Of a DNA stretch of 64,000 bases, positions 1-12,643 are shown in pieces (position 1 is the stretch's first letter; every line of letters begins with the position of its first letter). The stretch is from Omphalotus guepiniiformis (lineage: Eukaryota; Basidiomycota; Agaricomycetes; Agaricales; Omphalotaceae): contig JAQOOI010000079.1 of the NCBI GenBank assembly GCA_028554645.1, positions 682,001 through 746,000 of the forward strand. Direction: 5' to 3'. The position numbers were made by a program, and so were the translations under genes. A model generated the notes under the pieces. It ran no database searches, had not been told where the DNA came from, and worked only from the letters and a program-made list of their open reading frames with translations.

Positions 1-10
1 GAATTTGTAG

Positions 11-2597
11 ATATGTCGACTATGCTATGGGGAAAGTACGGCTACTACGCCATCATGGAATAGAACCTTATCTTGTATTTGACGGAGGGCCGTTGCCTGC
101 GAAAAAGGGCACAGAGGTTGAGCGGAAACGGAAGCGAGAGGAGAATCTCGCTCGGGGGAATTTACTCGCATCTCAAGGCAAACATAGTCAGGCCCGAGAA
201 TGTTACCTGAAATGTGTTGATATAACTCCGCAGATGGCATTTCAAGTTATCAAGGTGCGTGCAGCTTGCCCCCAGAACTTTATTTGTCATCTGTTAATAT
301 ATTCATAGGCTCTTCGTGCAGAGTCCGTACGCTATGTTGTCGCCCCATATGAGGCTGACGCCCAGCTTGCGTTCCTGGAACGCTCAGGACTCGTGTCAGG
401 CATTCTAACGGAGGACTCTGACCTCCTTGTCTTCGGTTGCAAGAACGTACTCCTCAAGCTGGACACTGTCGCCAGAACAGTCATTCATATCTCTAGGGCG
501 GACTTTGCGTCTGTATCTGCGTCGGCTATGGATACTAACAGCATATCTCTCGTCGGCTGGTCCGACAACCAATTTAGAGCGATGGCCATTTTGAGTGGGT
601 GCGATTATTTACCAAGCATTCCTGGGATTGGACTCAAAACAGCGTGTACATTGTTGAGAAAGTGGAAGACACCAGAAGCTGTTGTCCGGTGCATTGCGAG
701 GGAGGGGAAGAAGCCGGTGCCAAAGGGATATTTGGAGAATTTCAAGCTCGCGGAGAAATGTTTTCTGCATCAGCGGGTGTATGATCCCTCGTCGGGAAGA
801 CTGATTTATTTGAATGAGGTTGATCCTAGTGAATGGAGCGAGGACGCCGAGGCCTATGTTGGAAGGTAAGAACCTTTCTTGGTGGTACTATTTGATCTGA
901 ATAACTGCTTTGAACAGTGATTTGGATCCTGCTGTCGCAAAAAAGCTTGCAATGGGGGATATTGATCCCATAACGCTGGAAGCTATGGAAGACATCAATC
1001 CCGAGTTCGCTCCCGCTTCTGCTTCTCGCGCTCGAATTTTGAAAGACATCCCTGTGGCATCCACTATAGCCAACACTTCTCCGAAAGGGAAAGGAAGGGC
1101 ACACGAGAAACCGGTCAGCGGTGGTATACTCAGTTTCTTCGGTAAGGTTGCGGTCTTTACTTCGTGTTTTCGTGGTTCCTCTTTACAGTCCACTTTCTTT
1201 TTCAAAACAAAAATCGTGAATTATAGCTTGTCTAAATAAGATTTTCATTCGTTGTAGGACCAAATCCTATCATTCCTCCTAGAGTCAAGCCTTCAACCCC
1301 CAAAATCGTCAATTCCACAATATCAGTCGGGAAAGCGAGTGGAAAGAGGACATTGTCTGAGGTAATGGATCAGGACCTTGCCGAGAAGAAGAAAAAGAGG
1401 CATGGCCACTCCACTCCGACACTTTCGAAGCCGTCAACATCCAAGTTTTTCGGAGCCGCTGTAATAGCTAACGCCACTACCCCAGAGAACGAGGCAAGTC
1501 CCGTTGCTGGTCCATCACGGGCTCGTCCAAACAAGGAGAACGAGTACATCCTTATTGAAGATTCCGAAGACGAAGAGGGAAATGACGCAGACTCGCTGGT
1601 TGCTCAGCGTGCGGTTGATTCCGAAATGGATATACCATTTGAGGAAGATATGGTGGAGCAGGAAGATGGGTACATTTCGCCTTCGCCTTCGCGATGGCGG
1701 GATACGGAGGAGCTTTCATCACCTCCAAGGCCAGGATCTCCCCGAGGAAACCGAGGATCGTATCGAGTATATCGAGCAGGTTCACCTGACCTTAATTTAC
1801 AGGCAGATGTACTTTCGAGTCCTGCATCTGTCATACACCCTCGTTCATCCACTCACACTCGGGAGGGTGCTGGGGGTAGGGTCCTTGTTGATGCCTCTCC
1901 GGAGGCGAAGATCATTGGCGCTACGGAAGTTGTGAAGGATGACTGGAATGCAGGAGACCTTGATCTGAGGGACTCCTTTGGGGACGAACTCGCAAGCGAT
2001 ATAGATTGCTCCGATGACGAGGCCGGTTCTTCGCCGTCACTGTCACCTTTGACTCCGGACGAGATGCCTGATAGGGATCGAGATCAAATTACGGTTGTAG
2101 AGGCTTTTGAGCACGAGAACGAAGATGTGGAAGAAACAGAGTCGCGAGCTGTCGCATTGAGGAACGAGGCAGTTGCCACAGGATGGAGAAATCGATGGGC
2201 ATTGAATGGCTCAAACTCTGCAGGTGTTGCCAGCGTGGGCAAGCATGTGTCTTCCACAACATCGCTGAGGCGAAGGGAAACAAACGTTACACCTGTTGGT
2301 AGACATCGCCTCGGAGGCGCGGCGCAGTCCGCTGATGGTCGGCGCTGTTATCTCTACTCTAGCGCAGCTTCTGGCTCCCGGTCTTCTTCAGTAAATTCGG
2401 CTTCGAGATCTGTCGCACATGGCAGCCGTAAAAGCTTAGTTTTCTTTGAAGACTATGGCACAGGTAGCCGTACGGATGGACCAGTAGCTTCGCCTGACTT
2501 TGCTTTGACTGCATCAGTATCGTTGGAGCCTATGCTTCAAGATGCTGAATCGTTGGCAGTGGCTAAAGCTAAGTCACGGCTGGCTTGTTTTCGGTGA
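11..2597 (+). CDS. exo1: Exonuclease 1 (Rad2/XPG family), 5' end outside window
   Basis: 5'-3' exonuclease and flap endonuclease of mismatch repair, recombination and resection, acting in the nucleus. Exons read: 11-254, 309-865, 918-1141, 1258-2597; the first exon begins after an acceptor at 8-10, so the N-terminal start lies upstream of the window. Visible motifs are YVDYAM and YLVFDGG of the N-terminal nuclease domain, then APYEADAQLA and TEDSDLLVFG of the internal nuclease domain with metal-binding acidic residues, then SGCDYLPSIPGIG of the helix-two-turn-helix. The C-terminal half is long, acidic and serine-rich without a recognisable fold, as in other EXO1 proteins, and has short FFG motifs (ILSFFG, KFFGA). 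The end is ambiguous: the stop is at 2595-2597, or a GTGAGT donor at 2591 could splice to an acceptor near 2653 and end two codons later. The family call is secure; the C-terminal boundary is less so. Confidence 0.93.
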
Positions 2598-3655
2598 GTG
2601 ACAGCTGAAGTTTTCAATGATTCGCCGTGTTCTCATTTTGGTAATAATTACAGGTGCCCTTGATTGAGTAATTCGTTTTTTGCCCTTCTGCCTGGAGCGC
2701 TGAGCATACACTCTTGTGTATTTGTACGTGTAACTTATAATGTTTTCCGTTATTATTTGAAAATCGCTGCAGTGGCTGTTTGAGATCTCACTTTGGGTTG
2801 CTATATCCATTCCGGACATTGTCCAAATTACACCGACCACGAATATCCTTCGGAGTCTTTGCAGCGCTTCCAGAGTTCTGTTCTTCCATCTAAATGTTCG
2901 ATCAATCATCTCTCTCAATAAGGTGCTCCAGTTTCGATAATATTTCGATGTCCGGCACGATTTTTTTCTTCAAGAACCCTTCTTCCCTCAAAGCTTGTTG
3001 ATTTACGTGATACGGTACCGCCTGTGCGCAGTAAGCTCTGACCTGCTGCACCCACCCCATACCGCCGCGCTCATCATTAAAACCTTCTTCCTTCTTCAAT
3101 TTCTTGCAGTTGCAGGCCCAATTAACTTTTAACCCTCGACGTCTAAATCTGCGTATTATCTGTATACGCAGTTTCACGCCCACCACCGATCGCGGCGAAT
3201 AGAGAAAAACAGGCCCTCGCTGCTTCATGGGTGACACTCGGTGCCCACTGCCAGCTTGTGCAGCAAGTGCCGAAAGAAACGCCGCTTGAAATTGAGGCAC
3301 ATGGCACGTGGTACACCCTCTCTCAAGTCGAAACTACATCGGCCAGGCACATTCCAATGGATCAATTTATACATCTACAGTAAGTATCATCGTTGCTTCT
3401 AGTCGACAAAGCGGAGATATTTCGACGTCTCAATGCATGGTTTCGTGTTCGGACGTACTTGGTTGTCTGCTACTGTTCATGAACTGCCATCATGTGGAAT
3501 CTCATTCTTTCCCTCTTGACTATTTGCACGTCTTGTTTTGTGGACTCCGATCGATGGGTTTCAAGAACGACTTCGGACTTGTACGTTTGTCATAAGTAGC
3601 ATTGACCTGTACTGACATCCTTGCCTTTTTTTCTTGAGATTCTCGAGTGTACATC
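2598..3655. other. Intergenic, about 1.06 kb
   Basis: No gene supported. It holds the 3' flank of the exonuclease gene and the upstream region of the zinc-finger gene. A short open stretch from ATG 3301 to a GTAAGT donor near 3371 could be an upstream exon of the zinc-finger gene, but its encoded residues match nothing I know. Confidence 0.5.
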
Positions 3656-5350
3656 ATGCTTCGAGGAAACCGCTTTTTTCCTGTAGATCTTCATGCAGGC
3701 GAGGGTGATCCTGAGCTTTCGACAAGTCCTACCGGCGATCCTGCACATCCCTTTGCTGCACATCCACTTTATTCTCGACAGACTCTGTCTCTTGGTTACG
3801 CAGAAAGTGTGGAGTCAGTTCAAAACTCTACCTATAGCGAATATCCTTCAGAATTATACCAGTGCCAGGAAGACTTGGCCATGCCCAGAATTCCTGCCGC
3901 TCCTAGGTACATATCCCAAGGGCTCGTTGAACGCGAACTGGTCAATAGGCCAATGTCACACGCGTTTCATGCTGCCGCTGAAAATCCTCATCTCCCGACT
4001 TCGTCTGCCTATCCTAGTCGCGTCGATAGAAGTTGGGCCAGCCGACATGGGATGTACGAGCGGTTGCCCCAAACTTCTGAAATCTATTCGACTGCGATGC
4101 AGAGCATTCCTGGTCCAAGCGAGCGAGACATTGACTGCCTTGCGACCTCGATGGCCGTACCGGAGACAGAATTTATTCGATATCGTGAATCGAGGCTGCG
4201 TACGGAAGACGCGAATCTTTTTACGCGTGCACATTCTTTCTCGAGTGGCATCGACTCGTCCGTTGATTCTTGCCCAGACTCCAACTCTGAATATGCAGAT
4301 CCGTATAGTGTCTCCCGAACGGCGTCTGACATTCCCATGAGTATGAATACGAGTTGGTCTGGCATCAGTCCTTCGGACGATGATCATGATCTGTCGAATT
4401 CTTCATTTCTCGCTGCTCCTCTATACAAGCAATCAGGTGGACCTCTTCCTGGTCAGACGCCTGACGCTTCTGGTCTAGTTTCTGCCCTTGGGTCTAGTTT
4501 GTTCTCAAATCATGACGACGAACGGACAGTTGGGGTGACAGTCGGGAGTATCTCGACATTGTCTGACCAAGGTATCGTCAAGAAGAAAAAGAGGAAATCG
4601 AAGATGCATCAGTGCGAGATCTGTTCGAAGCAATTCCCTCGGTAGGGTACTATTTTTCTTCGGCTTGCAGACTTTTTAACTGAAATTGTTTGACGTAGGC
4701 CTAGTGGTTTGAAGACGCACATGAATACTCACAACAACCTTAAACGTTTGTCTCACTTCAATAGTGCATAGCGTTAACTAACGCTTCCGGATTCAACAGC
4801 CTTTTCATGCTCTTTTCCTGGGTGTACCCGGACTTTCACAGTGAGGTCGAACGCAAAAAGGCATCTTCGTATACATGGTGTCAACCCGGAAGAGTTCATG
4901 GCGGAGTCGACGGGTCTTAGATCTGGTGATGCTGACTACGTCGTCAATTTCAGCGAACCGGTGGTGCAACCTAACAAGCACGACCTTGTAACGAGCATTT
5001 TGCCGGAGCTCAAGTGGATCCCGTCCAGTCTCTCCAGTCGCAGTAATGCGGGTTCATTGAAGCCAGTGTCGGACGAGGGCGAAGCGACCTCTGAGGAAAT
5101 GGACGATGATCCTGCTATACAGCAAGCAATGCTTGCTTTGACGCTTCCGTTACAACCCGTAACGCCTTCGGATCCTCCGATGGATATTCTGGACGGTCAA
5201 TACGAAGAGAGAAACTCCTATGCTGAAGCAGGACAATATCCTTATCACTCCTCTCAGGTATTGTCTGATCCATGTTATTGCAGCATTGCGAACAATTCAT
5301 CGCAGGAATTCGTCTCTCGTGTTAACTTTCCTTTCGGTGGAATGCACTGA
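3656..5350 (+). CDS. C2H2 zinc-finger protein (two fingers), putative transcription factor
   Basis: Exons 3656-4641, 4699-4745 and 4800-5350 give 527 residues. Two tandem C2H2 fingers are assembled across both introns. Finger 1 is CEIC-x12-HMNTH, split by the first intron. Finger 2 is CSFPGC-x12-HLRIH and lies in exon 3; the linker between them carries the second intron. The roughly 330 residues before the fingers are Ser/Pro-rich and low in complexity, with a basic KKKKRKSK stretch just before finger 1 that could be a nuclear signal. The roughly 150 residues after them are acidic. This layout fits fungal DNA-binding regulators, but the target is unknown. The first ATG of the open frame was taken as start; an upstream coding exon cannot be excluded because the 5' intergenic region has splice-like signals. 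Confidence 0.85.
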
Positions 5351-5841
5351 GATGATGAAGTGCCTACTGTTTTCTTCCTTTTTATCTGTCTCTCTGGGTG
5401 TTTGGTTTGCTGAATGTACCTCGTGTATTTTACAGTATCGTGGTCTTCCGGGTCCTGCTGTGGATATTTCTCGTACTACTACTACGGTCTTTTAGGACAT
5501 GGGCTAGATTGTGGAAAGTGTCAGTGTAGTTATTGCATGTGGCTGTCTTGTTTATTTCGACCGGACAATTTGTGATGTACTCTTCTGGGACGAGTGCTCT
5601 CACAATATAATATTGCATGATGACTATCCCTCCCAAACGGATTCCCATAAGTTGACGTTAATGCGTATTTGAGTGTGAAAGTTGAACGCTAAAGATCCGT
5701 AATTAAAGGTTGCCAAAGAATTGCCACTGATAGATCCATTATACCATATATACACATCTCTTACCCAATACTAGTAACTTTTACGAAAAGAAAAAAAAAG
5801 AGCCTTTTCCTGTCCCAGCATTCTGCAATGCCCCCGGAGAC
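5351..5841. other. Intergenic between convergent genes
   Basis: 3' flanks of the zinc-finger gene (+) and the cellobiohydrolase gene (-). A/T-rich, with a short A-run near 5785-5800. Nothing else seen. Confidence 0.5.
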
Positions 5842-7646
5842 CTACAAGCACTGGCTGTAGTACGGACTTGACGTCGTGCAAGTAGAGCCTGAGGCGCAAA
5901 CCGTAGGTCCGGTGTAGCCAATACCACCGCTAAGGAGAGTGAAACAAAGAGTTAGAAAGGCATTCAACGCTGTGGAACACTTAACGGAGACGTACCATTG
6001 ACCGTACTTGGTCTGCGTAGCAGCAGGAGCGGTACTAGTGGTAGTGGTAGTGCCGGAACCGCCTGAACCGGAGCTGCCACTGCTACCAGAAGCGCTGAAG
6101 GTTGAGCCAATGTCACCGAACTTTATGTTCGAGTACACGACCTGAGCGTTGGGGCTCTGACTCTCCACGTCAGACGGTGCACCGGAGGAAGTGGAGCAAG
6201 TCCCACGAGCGACACCGGGAGATGATGCAGATTTGTTCAAAGGGTAGTCACTGTCGAGCCAGAGCATATTGGCAGCATAGTCGTCCCAGATACTGAGGAC
6301 CAAGACCATACCCTTAGCGAAAGCGGACCCCATACCAGTTAGACCACCTTTCTGAGAGAAAGTGTTTGTATCACCGAAAACGGTCTTTTGTTGATCGCAA
6401 AACGCGTCAGTGATTTCGTTTGTGGTGTCAATTCCAGCAATATTAGACATCGCTTGTTGGATGACTTGTCCGTTCTGAACATAGAGACGGCGTATAGCGG
6501 ATAATGTACCTGAAGTGGTGTTGTCGGAGGTCAAGAATTGAGTGACGACTGTGATCTTGCTGTTGGTGTCGACAGTTTCTCCGGGCCCGTAGAAACTGAG
6601 GTTGCCCATGCGGTAAGTGTTGAAATCGCAACCAGCTTGATCACAGACACCGCCAGTAGATCCTGCAGCGGAGCAGTCAGAACCTGCGCAGGATGTTTGG
6701 CCTTGCACGGTACAAGGATGAGGTGTAACGGCTGAAGAGATGGAGTTGGCTTCCCAGATATCCATCTCGTTGCAGCAGGTACCCGTATTACCGGTTCCTG
6801 CGTTCGGGTCAGTGTCAGAAGGTGTCCAGCCCTCGACGTTGGCCTAGATTTCGCGCAAATGAGTATTGGAAGCCACAATTCAAATTTAAAAGACACCTAC
6901 AACTCCGTCGATGAATTTTATATCCCGAGGACACTGCGAGTCACAATAACCAGTACCATATTGGGCACCAGCTTTGTTTCCAGAAAAGCGAGCCTGAAAG
7001 TCGTCATTGTCACGATAGGAATCGTTGAAGAGAGGAGATAATTTTCCGAAATGCTCACCATACCACCATCAGCGTCCATTTCTGAGAAGTATAGAGCACC
7101 GTTGAGGCCGCAAGGAAGCTGAGAAACGTCAACGTCGAAGGTGAACTCTTGGTTGAGAGGATTGAACATCTGGTATTCAGTGTTGCTTTCAGGAGCCATC
7201 AGGTATACACGGGAACCGACGTTCTTCTGGGAGGACGTGGTAACAAACTTGAGCGTGAGCGCGTCCCCGCTGGTCGTGATACCATAAGTGCCTTGGGAAA
7301 AAAAACGCGTCAATTGACCTGAAAACGCGTATTGAAATTAAAAGCATAACAAACCTGAGTAATCGGCGCCATCGAGAGCACAGTTCGCAGCGCAAGTAAC
7401 GCCATCGGGACAAATGGTCGTGTCCCACTCATTACCGGTGTAACAGTTGGTGTAACCGCTGGTGATGTGAGTCCAACGCCAGTTAGAGTCCAACACGACG
7501 GAAGAAGACTGAGTCGTGCAAGAACCAGAACCAGTACATTTCTGCCATGAAAGCGATGGATGCGTTTCCGCAGTGTTTGTACCGATCTGTTGACCGTATA
7601 CAACAGCGCAAAGGGCGAAAGAAACAAGAGAAGCTGTTCTGAACAT
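5842..7646 (-). CDS. cbh1: GH7 cellobiohydrolase with C-terminal CBM1
   Basis: Secreted cellulase that releases cellobiose from cellulose chain ends. Exons on the minus strand: 7355-7646, 7059-7291, 6901-6993, 5996-6843, 5842-5929; 517 residues. Order: signal peptide ([18 protein letters not shown], then QQ), GH7 catalytic domain containing the catalytic motif EMDIWEAN (Glu-x-Asp-x-x-Glu) and many paired cysteines, a Gly/Ser/Thr linker, then a CBM1 with QCGG and the family's cysteine spacing ending YSQCL. The last intron splits the first CBM1 cysteine codon, confirming the final exon. Length and domain order are those of intact basidiomycete cellobiohydrolases, with no missing catalytic residue. 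A TATA-like box lies about 70 bp upstream, and a CCGGGG (SYGGRG, carbon-catabolite-repressor type) site is at 7745-7750. Confidence 0.97.
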
Positions 7647-7712
7647 TTAGCCAAGTGAAGACGAGCTCTTGTTTGAATCGATGTTGAGGGTTGAGACTTG
7701 TGGTCAACCCAT

Positions 7713-7718
7713 TTTATA
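7713..7718 (-). promoter_or_regulatory. TATA box of the cellobiohydrolase gene
   Basis: TATAAA on the minus strand, about 67 bp upstream of the ATG at 7646. Spacing is normal for a strongly transcribed fungal gene. Confidence 0.6.
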
Positions 7719-8487
7719 GTAAAGAAACGGGAAACGGATATAATCCGGGGAGGTGAAGCGCGTTCTGGACAAGAGTATTATTAGCACCGGTAGTGAAGAC
7801 ACATCAAATGAAGGGTTTCCACGAACCTTGTTGTGCCCAGGTGACTAGAGTACGTACGGTTTTCCGGTGGACTGACCACAAGATGAAAGGTCAAGGAAAA
7901 ACATCGTTTAGACTTCGGTCAACGACTCAGTAACCTTTAGAGCTGCACGGCTTTAAAAATAGAAGACTTAAAAGGCAGAGACCATGCTATGATAGTCATG
8001 CACCCCTCGCCAAGTGAAATCTGACCACCCGTCCAAACAAATTCACCGGATGAAGGGGCCTGGTGCTCTGTTCCTGGGTCGTTTTTGTATCGCTCGACTT
8101 GTACAACGTTCGTACATGCCTCTCATGTTTATGATCATTTTCGGTGTTTTTGTGCAGCGGCAGAGCCTAGGTCGGTTGGCGACGATCATCCACATTCGAG
8201 CCGGTCTTCAAAGGGTCCCCTCCTGCCTCACCTGAAGCTTTCCGCTCTCTCCCGTTGGCCAGGCACCATACGGAAGAAACAGACAAAATGAACGGATAAT
8301 TAATAGGCGTAGTTGATGCGGGCCTGGAGATATTCATAGGGTGAGTGAATAGCCTGCAGATTTTCCTCACTCTGAACCATAAGAAGAAACAGGTTTCCTG
8401 ACGTCATTTAAAAACGCTTGATTTCTGCGGCTTCCAGCTGGCAGGTACAAATACAATATCTTTGTCCATATCGCAGCCCTGTCACGT
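7719..8487. other. Intergenic, cellobiohydrolase upstream region
   Basis: Upstream DNA of the cellobiohydrolase gene and 3' flank of the GFA-domain gene. Open stretches near 8014-8370 show no splice-consistent coding structure. No RNA gene or repeat was seen. Confidence 0.5.
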
Positions 8488-9218
8488 TTACTCGACGAAC
8501 AGGTTGTTCTTCTTGTGCCACTCCTCGATGGAGAGGGTACCATAATCTTGATACACCTCTTTCTCGCCCTCTGGCAAACGAACCCAGGCAGGCTTGGAAT
8601 TCACCTTGCAACAGACCTGCGCATCTAGGTCAACGAGAAATCGAGATACATTGAATCGATTGCCATACCATCGTCTTAGGCACCTCAAGTTCGGGACTGT
8701 CGATGGCGGATGCAAATGGGTGAATCAATTCGGGCCTGTTGTGTGACCGAAATAAGCTGATATAGATCTGAGAGCTACGTGAGGAAGGGTGACTGACCAG
8801 TGTTTGTCCCATAGCCAAAGCATGCTCGAGCATTTGGAACAAAAGTTCCTCTCAGAAGAGGCGATTGACTGGTCTGGAGTATCTCTGTTCATAACGGCCT
8901 TGTAAACACTGATATGATGGGGTGCGTATTGATGAATTGATTAGTCGAAGGTGGAACTGAAATCGCAGGACGACGGCACCTGATATGCTCCTTCCCTTGG
9001 GTAATCTTCAAGCTCTCGGAATATCCACCTAGGTTGATCGAACCCCCAGAACCACCCACTTTACGACAGATAGAGCAAGTGCATAACTGTGATCTCGACA
9101 TGAAAAGAGAGGTGTGGAATTTATTGGAACAACTCACTTGATAAGGAACGGCTGTGCTGGATTGCATGGTGAAGCGTACAGCACCACAATGACAGCTACC
9201 TTTCAATTCGATAGGCAT
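8488..9218 (-). CDS. GFA / CENP-V domain protein (zinc-binding, glutathione-dependent formaldehyde-activating family)
   Basis: Exons on the minus strand: 9138-9218, 8980-9086, 8798-8908, 8669-8735, 8488-8616; 164 residues, the usual size for a single GFA domain. Zinc ligands appear in the expected order: SCHCGAVRF near residue 10, CTCSICRK at about residue 30, and FCSKCSSMLW near residue 85. All introns are 50-70 nt and every junction keeps the frame. Family members are small Mss4-like zinc folds, some acting on S-hydroxymethylglutathione, but many fungal paralogues have unknown substrates. It faces the same way as the cellobiohydrolase gene, with no sign of a joint function. Confidence 0.87.
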
Positions 9219-10300
9219 TCTAAGGACTGATAACGAGGTAAAAGTTGATGTTGACGTTGAGGACCAAGGCAGGATGCGTCGTCTCCTGGAAGACTGAGAC
9301 AAAGGGCGTTTTGATAATAACTTGATAGTCGATTCAATTGGAACTCGGGGCTTGCATCATATAAGATAATCATCGACAGTGAATGGCTCCGGCTTCAGCA
9401 ACAGTACTGAGTACTGAGTATTCAACGGTTCGTGCTTGTCAGACTGAGAAAAGATGAGTCAACGCGGTTGATAGCGATCTTACAGCTTTTCATGATTCCA
9501 TGCCCACCCTGATCTCCTCCAGCAAGCTTATTCATTTCGAAAGTTGAAAGATACTAAGAATTCCAAAAAGTCCTGAAGTCATGAAGTTATCGAAAGGCAT
9601 ATCGCACGGCGCAAAGTCTTTGAAGCTGCAAAACCTTGATCTGATCATGGGTGCTGGTGAGGTACGCGTCTGTCGCGCAAAAATACTCAGTGAGCACGAA
9701 CACCATTACGTAAAGAAACTACCTCAGCACAAACCTTCGAAGTGCGCCATCTTCTACTTAACCTCTCAAGATCCAATGCTCTAACTCGTATGTATGTGCT
9801 ATGTATATGTTGGACGACACGACTCTTACTTATTTTCTTCTCGTATAAAGAAATATGATATGTTGACCGGGAGCTGGAGCTACAACACCCTTTAACTTAG
9901 TAAGTTACTCATACTAATACTTTCAAGTCCTTCAGTTTGTAGGTTTCATATCTTTCAATTGGTTTGGTATTCATCGACATCGCACGTCCATCGTCTCAGT
10001 CAAGCACATATATACGCTGATAGGCATCCGGGATCCATATCAAGGTACTCAATGGTCGGGCTTCTGGCATGCGGCCATATTCCTCCTCTACTTAGTTCAT
10101 TTCGACTCGGACTGTGGACTATCCCGCTTTATAAATACCATCTAGGTGCAATGAGACAGGTCTCGTGAAGATGGGTACAGCTGTCAGTATTACGCGTCAC
10201 TGGCCGATGGGGTCCCGTTTTACCATGTTACCGAACACCCGGAAGCTCTTAAGTATAGTCGGCCAGACAGACTGGAGGCAACTGCACCACATTCAAAGTC
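9219..10300. other. Intergenic between divergent genes, about 1.08 kb
   Basis: Upstream regions of the GFA-domain gene (-) and the P450 gene (+). TATAAATA at 10130-10137 is a candidate promoter element for the P450. An open stretch at 9581-9784 has no supporting family or splice evidence. Confidence 0.45.
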
Positions 10301-12643
10301 ATGTCCATGTCTCAGGTTCTTCAACCAGCAACATCCCGCATATACTTTCATAGTTGTTTACTTGCTCTCGTGCGTATTTTAGCTCCCCTTTGAATGACCA
10401 CGTCGAGACAATTTTGAATTCTTTACAGGCTAATTACTGGATATTTCATAAATATGAACCGACGCGCTTGACATTCTTCCCAACACTCGCATTGTTACTT
10501 CTGGAACCACTCACGTTGTCTGTTCTCTCTGCTTCGACCTCGAACGTGGATATAGTACATTCACTCATCGCCACTGCCAAAACATCGACCACGGCCATCG
10601 TCTATGTGGTCTTTTATGCTACTCTTTCTGCGTCAATCATACTCTATCGTATTTCACCATTCCATCCTTTGGCGAAGATTCCGGGACCTGTTATGTTCAA
10701 GATATCAAAGTTGTGGGCTGTGTGGAAGTTCAGATCTGCGAAACATCATTTGATTCTGAAACATCTACATGATATATATGGACCTGTCATTCGTATAGGT
10801 ATGGCATATAGTGATCTTACTTCCGCGAAACGGTTTCCTCATTAACCGTAATACACAGGACCGAATGATATATCTGTCATTGAGAGCGATGCAATCAATA
10901 CCGTTCTAGGAGCTTCCGGTCTACCAAAAGGCAGCTGTAAGTCGCCTTTCTTAGCTAGCTGAAACCAGGATAGCTAATTGACTCGATGTATGTATGATTT
11001 CTATTCGCGGTCAGCATACATCCGGTTTCGAGACCCCAATGAACATGAACATATGCCGAAAAGCTTAATCATCTTATCTGGAGATCAACATAGAGCTCGA
11101 CGTCGTTTATGGAATCGGGCTATGAGCACGGAATCGCTGAAAGCTTATCAGACTGTCATTTCAGTTCGAGCGCAGCAGTTGGTAGAGAGATTGGAGGATG
11201 AGATTAAGGTTATTGAGGGACGTGGAGTGGATTTGGGTCAATGGTTGAATTATTTTGCTTTTGATTTTTTGTTTGATTTGCTCGTAAGACTGTCCGAACT
11301 GATATGATATTGTAATCTGATAGTTTTGATGTTATGAGCGATATTGGGTAAGTCGTGATTTCTCTAGCTTTGTCTGTATTCAAATTGCTCATTGATGTTA
11401 TTCGTCGAACTAGATTCGGAGGTGGATCTGATATGCTCAAAGAGGGTGCAGATAAACATGGCCGGTGGGGTATCCTGACTACTCATATTTCGTGAGTGCA
11501 AAGCTAGTTCCGCCTATGTATTTATTTATTGAACAACGCTCTATGTTCTGCAGTCTTGCGTATCTACTATCTCAACTACCCTGGCTCCCCAGATTCTTTG
11601 ACTCTAGGATTCCTTGGCTTGCGCGCAGGACCTCTGCCTTACCGAATATAGCAAGGCAGTTTTCGATGAAACGTATTTCAGAAGGCGCTTTGAGGAAGGA
11701 TATTTGGTATCATCTTGTACGTGTGTTCATTCAACCACTTCATGCATGTAGCAGATCCCAATTGACATTTGCTTTCCTCACATCCCTCATAGATGGACGA
11801 AGCAGGTTTAGAAAAAGAAAAACCAACAATTCCAAACGTTGCCGCAGATGCTATCTTGACGATAATCGCTGGTGCAGATACGACTTCTGTTACTTTGACT
11901 ACCCTATTCTGGTTGCTTCTTTCACACCCTGAATGTTATAAACGCGCGCAGAAAGAAGTGGATAGTGTATATCCCGCTGGATCTGATGTTTTCGATGTGT
12001 CGCAGCATTCCGAATTACGGTATATTGAAGCTTGCATGTACGTATCCGTATCTTAACTGCAGCTTGGGTGGCTCGGAATCATGAAGGAAGCTTATTCTTA
12101 TTCTTATTCTTTTTCTTCCAGAAACGAATGTATGCGCCTATACCCTGCGGTCCCGGTCGGTGGTTCTCGTGAGGTGTCTAGCGGAGGCAAACTCGTAGCT
12201 GGACAGTATGTGTATCCCCGTCCTGCTTTAGATCATCATCTGATTATTCCTATGCAAATAACAGCTTCCTACCTGAACGTACACAGATATACCTCCCAGC
12301 ATATGCACTCCACCGAGATCCCCGTTATTTCTCACCTCGCACAGACGAATTTGTTCCCGACCGTTGGCTTGCGGTCTCAGAAGATTCGGAATCGTCATCA
12401 TCACCAGATGCTGAGAAGTATCAAAACGACTTGAAGGCCTTCATCCCTTTCTCCTATGGCCCGTCTAATTGTGCTGGAAAGAATCTAGCGAAGCAGGAGA
12501 TGTTGATGGTTGTTTCCTTGTTGTTGCAGAGGTTTGAATTTGGGTTTGAGGATGGGTTTGATGCGAGAGGATGGGAAGATAGTTTGGGGAGTTTGTTTGT
12601 GACTTTTAGAGGTCCGTTGAGGGTTTGTGTTAGGTTGAGATAG
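10301..12643 (+). CDS. Cytochrome P450 monooxygenase, N-terminal membrane anchor
   Basis: Heme monooxygenase, expected in the ER membrane. Exons: 10301-10369, 10429-10798, 10859-10936, 11015-11270, 11324-11347, 11414-11491, 11554-11716, 11793-12037, 12122-12205, 12265-12643; 581 residues. N-terminal hydrophobic segments precede the proline-rich IPGP hinge. AGADTTS marks the I-helix oxygen-binding threonine. The ExxR motif is ECMR, formed across an intron, followed by FVPDRW and the heme-binding FSYGPSNCAG with the cysteine ligand. The exon 4 donor is unusual: the strong GTAAGA at 11284 would put the next exon out of frame, whereas GTTTGA at 11271 keeps the whole model open. No neighbouring biosynthetic genes suggest a substrate. 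Confidence 0.9.
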
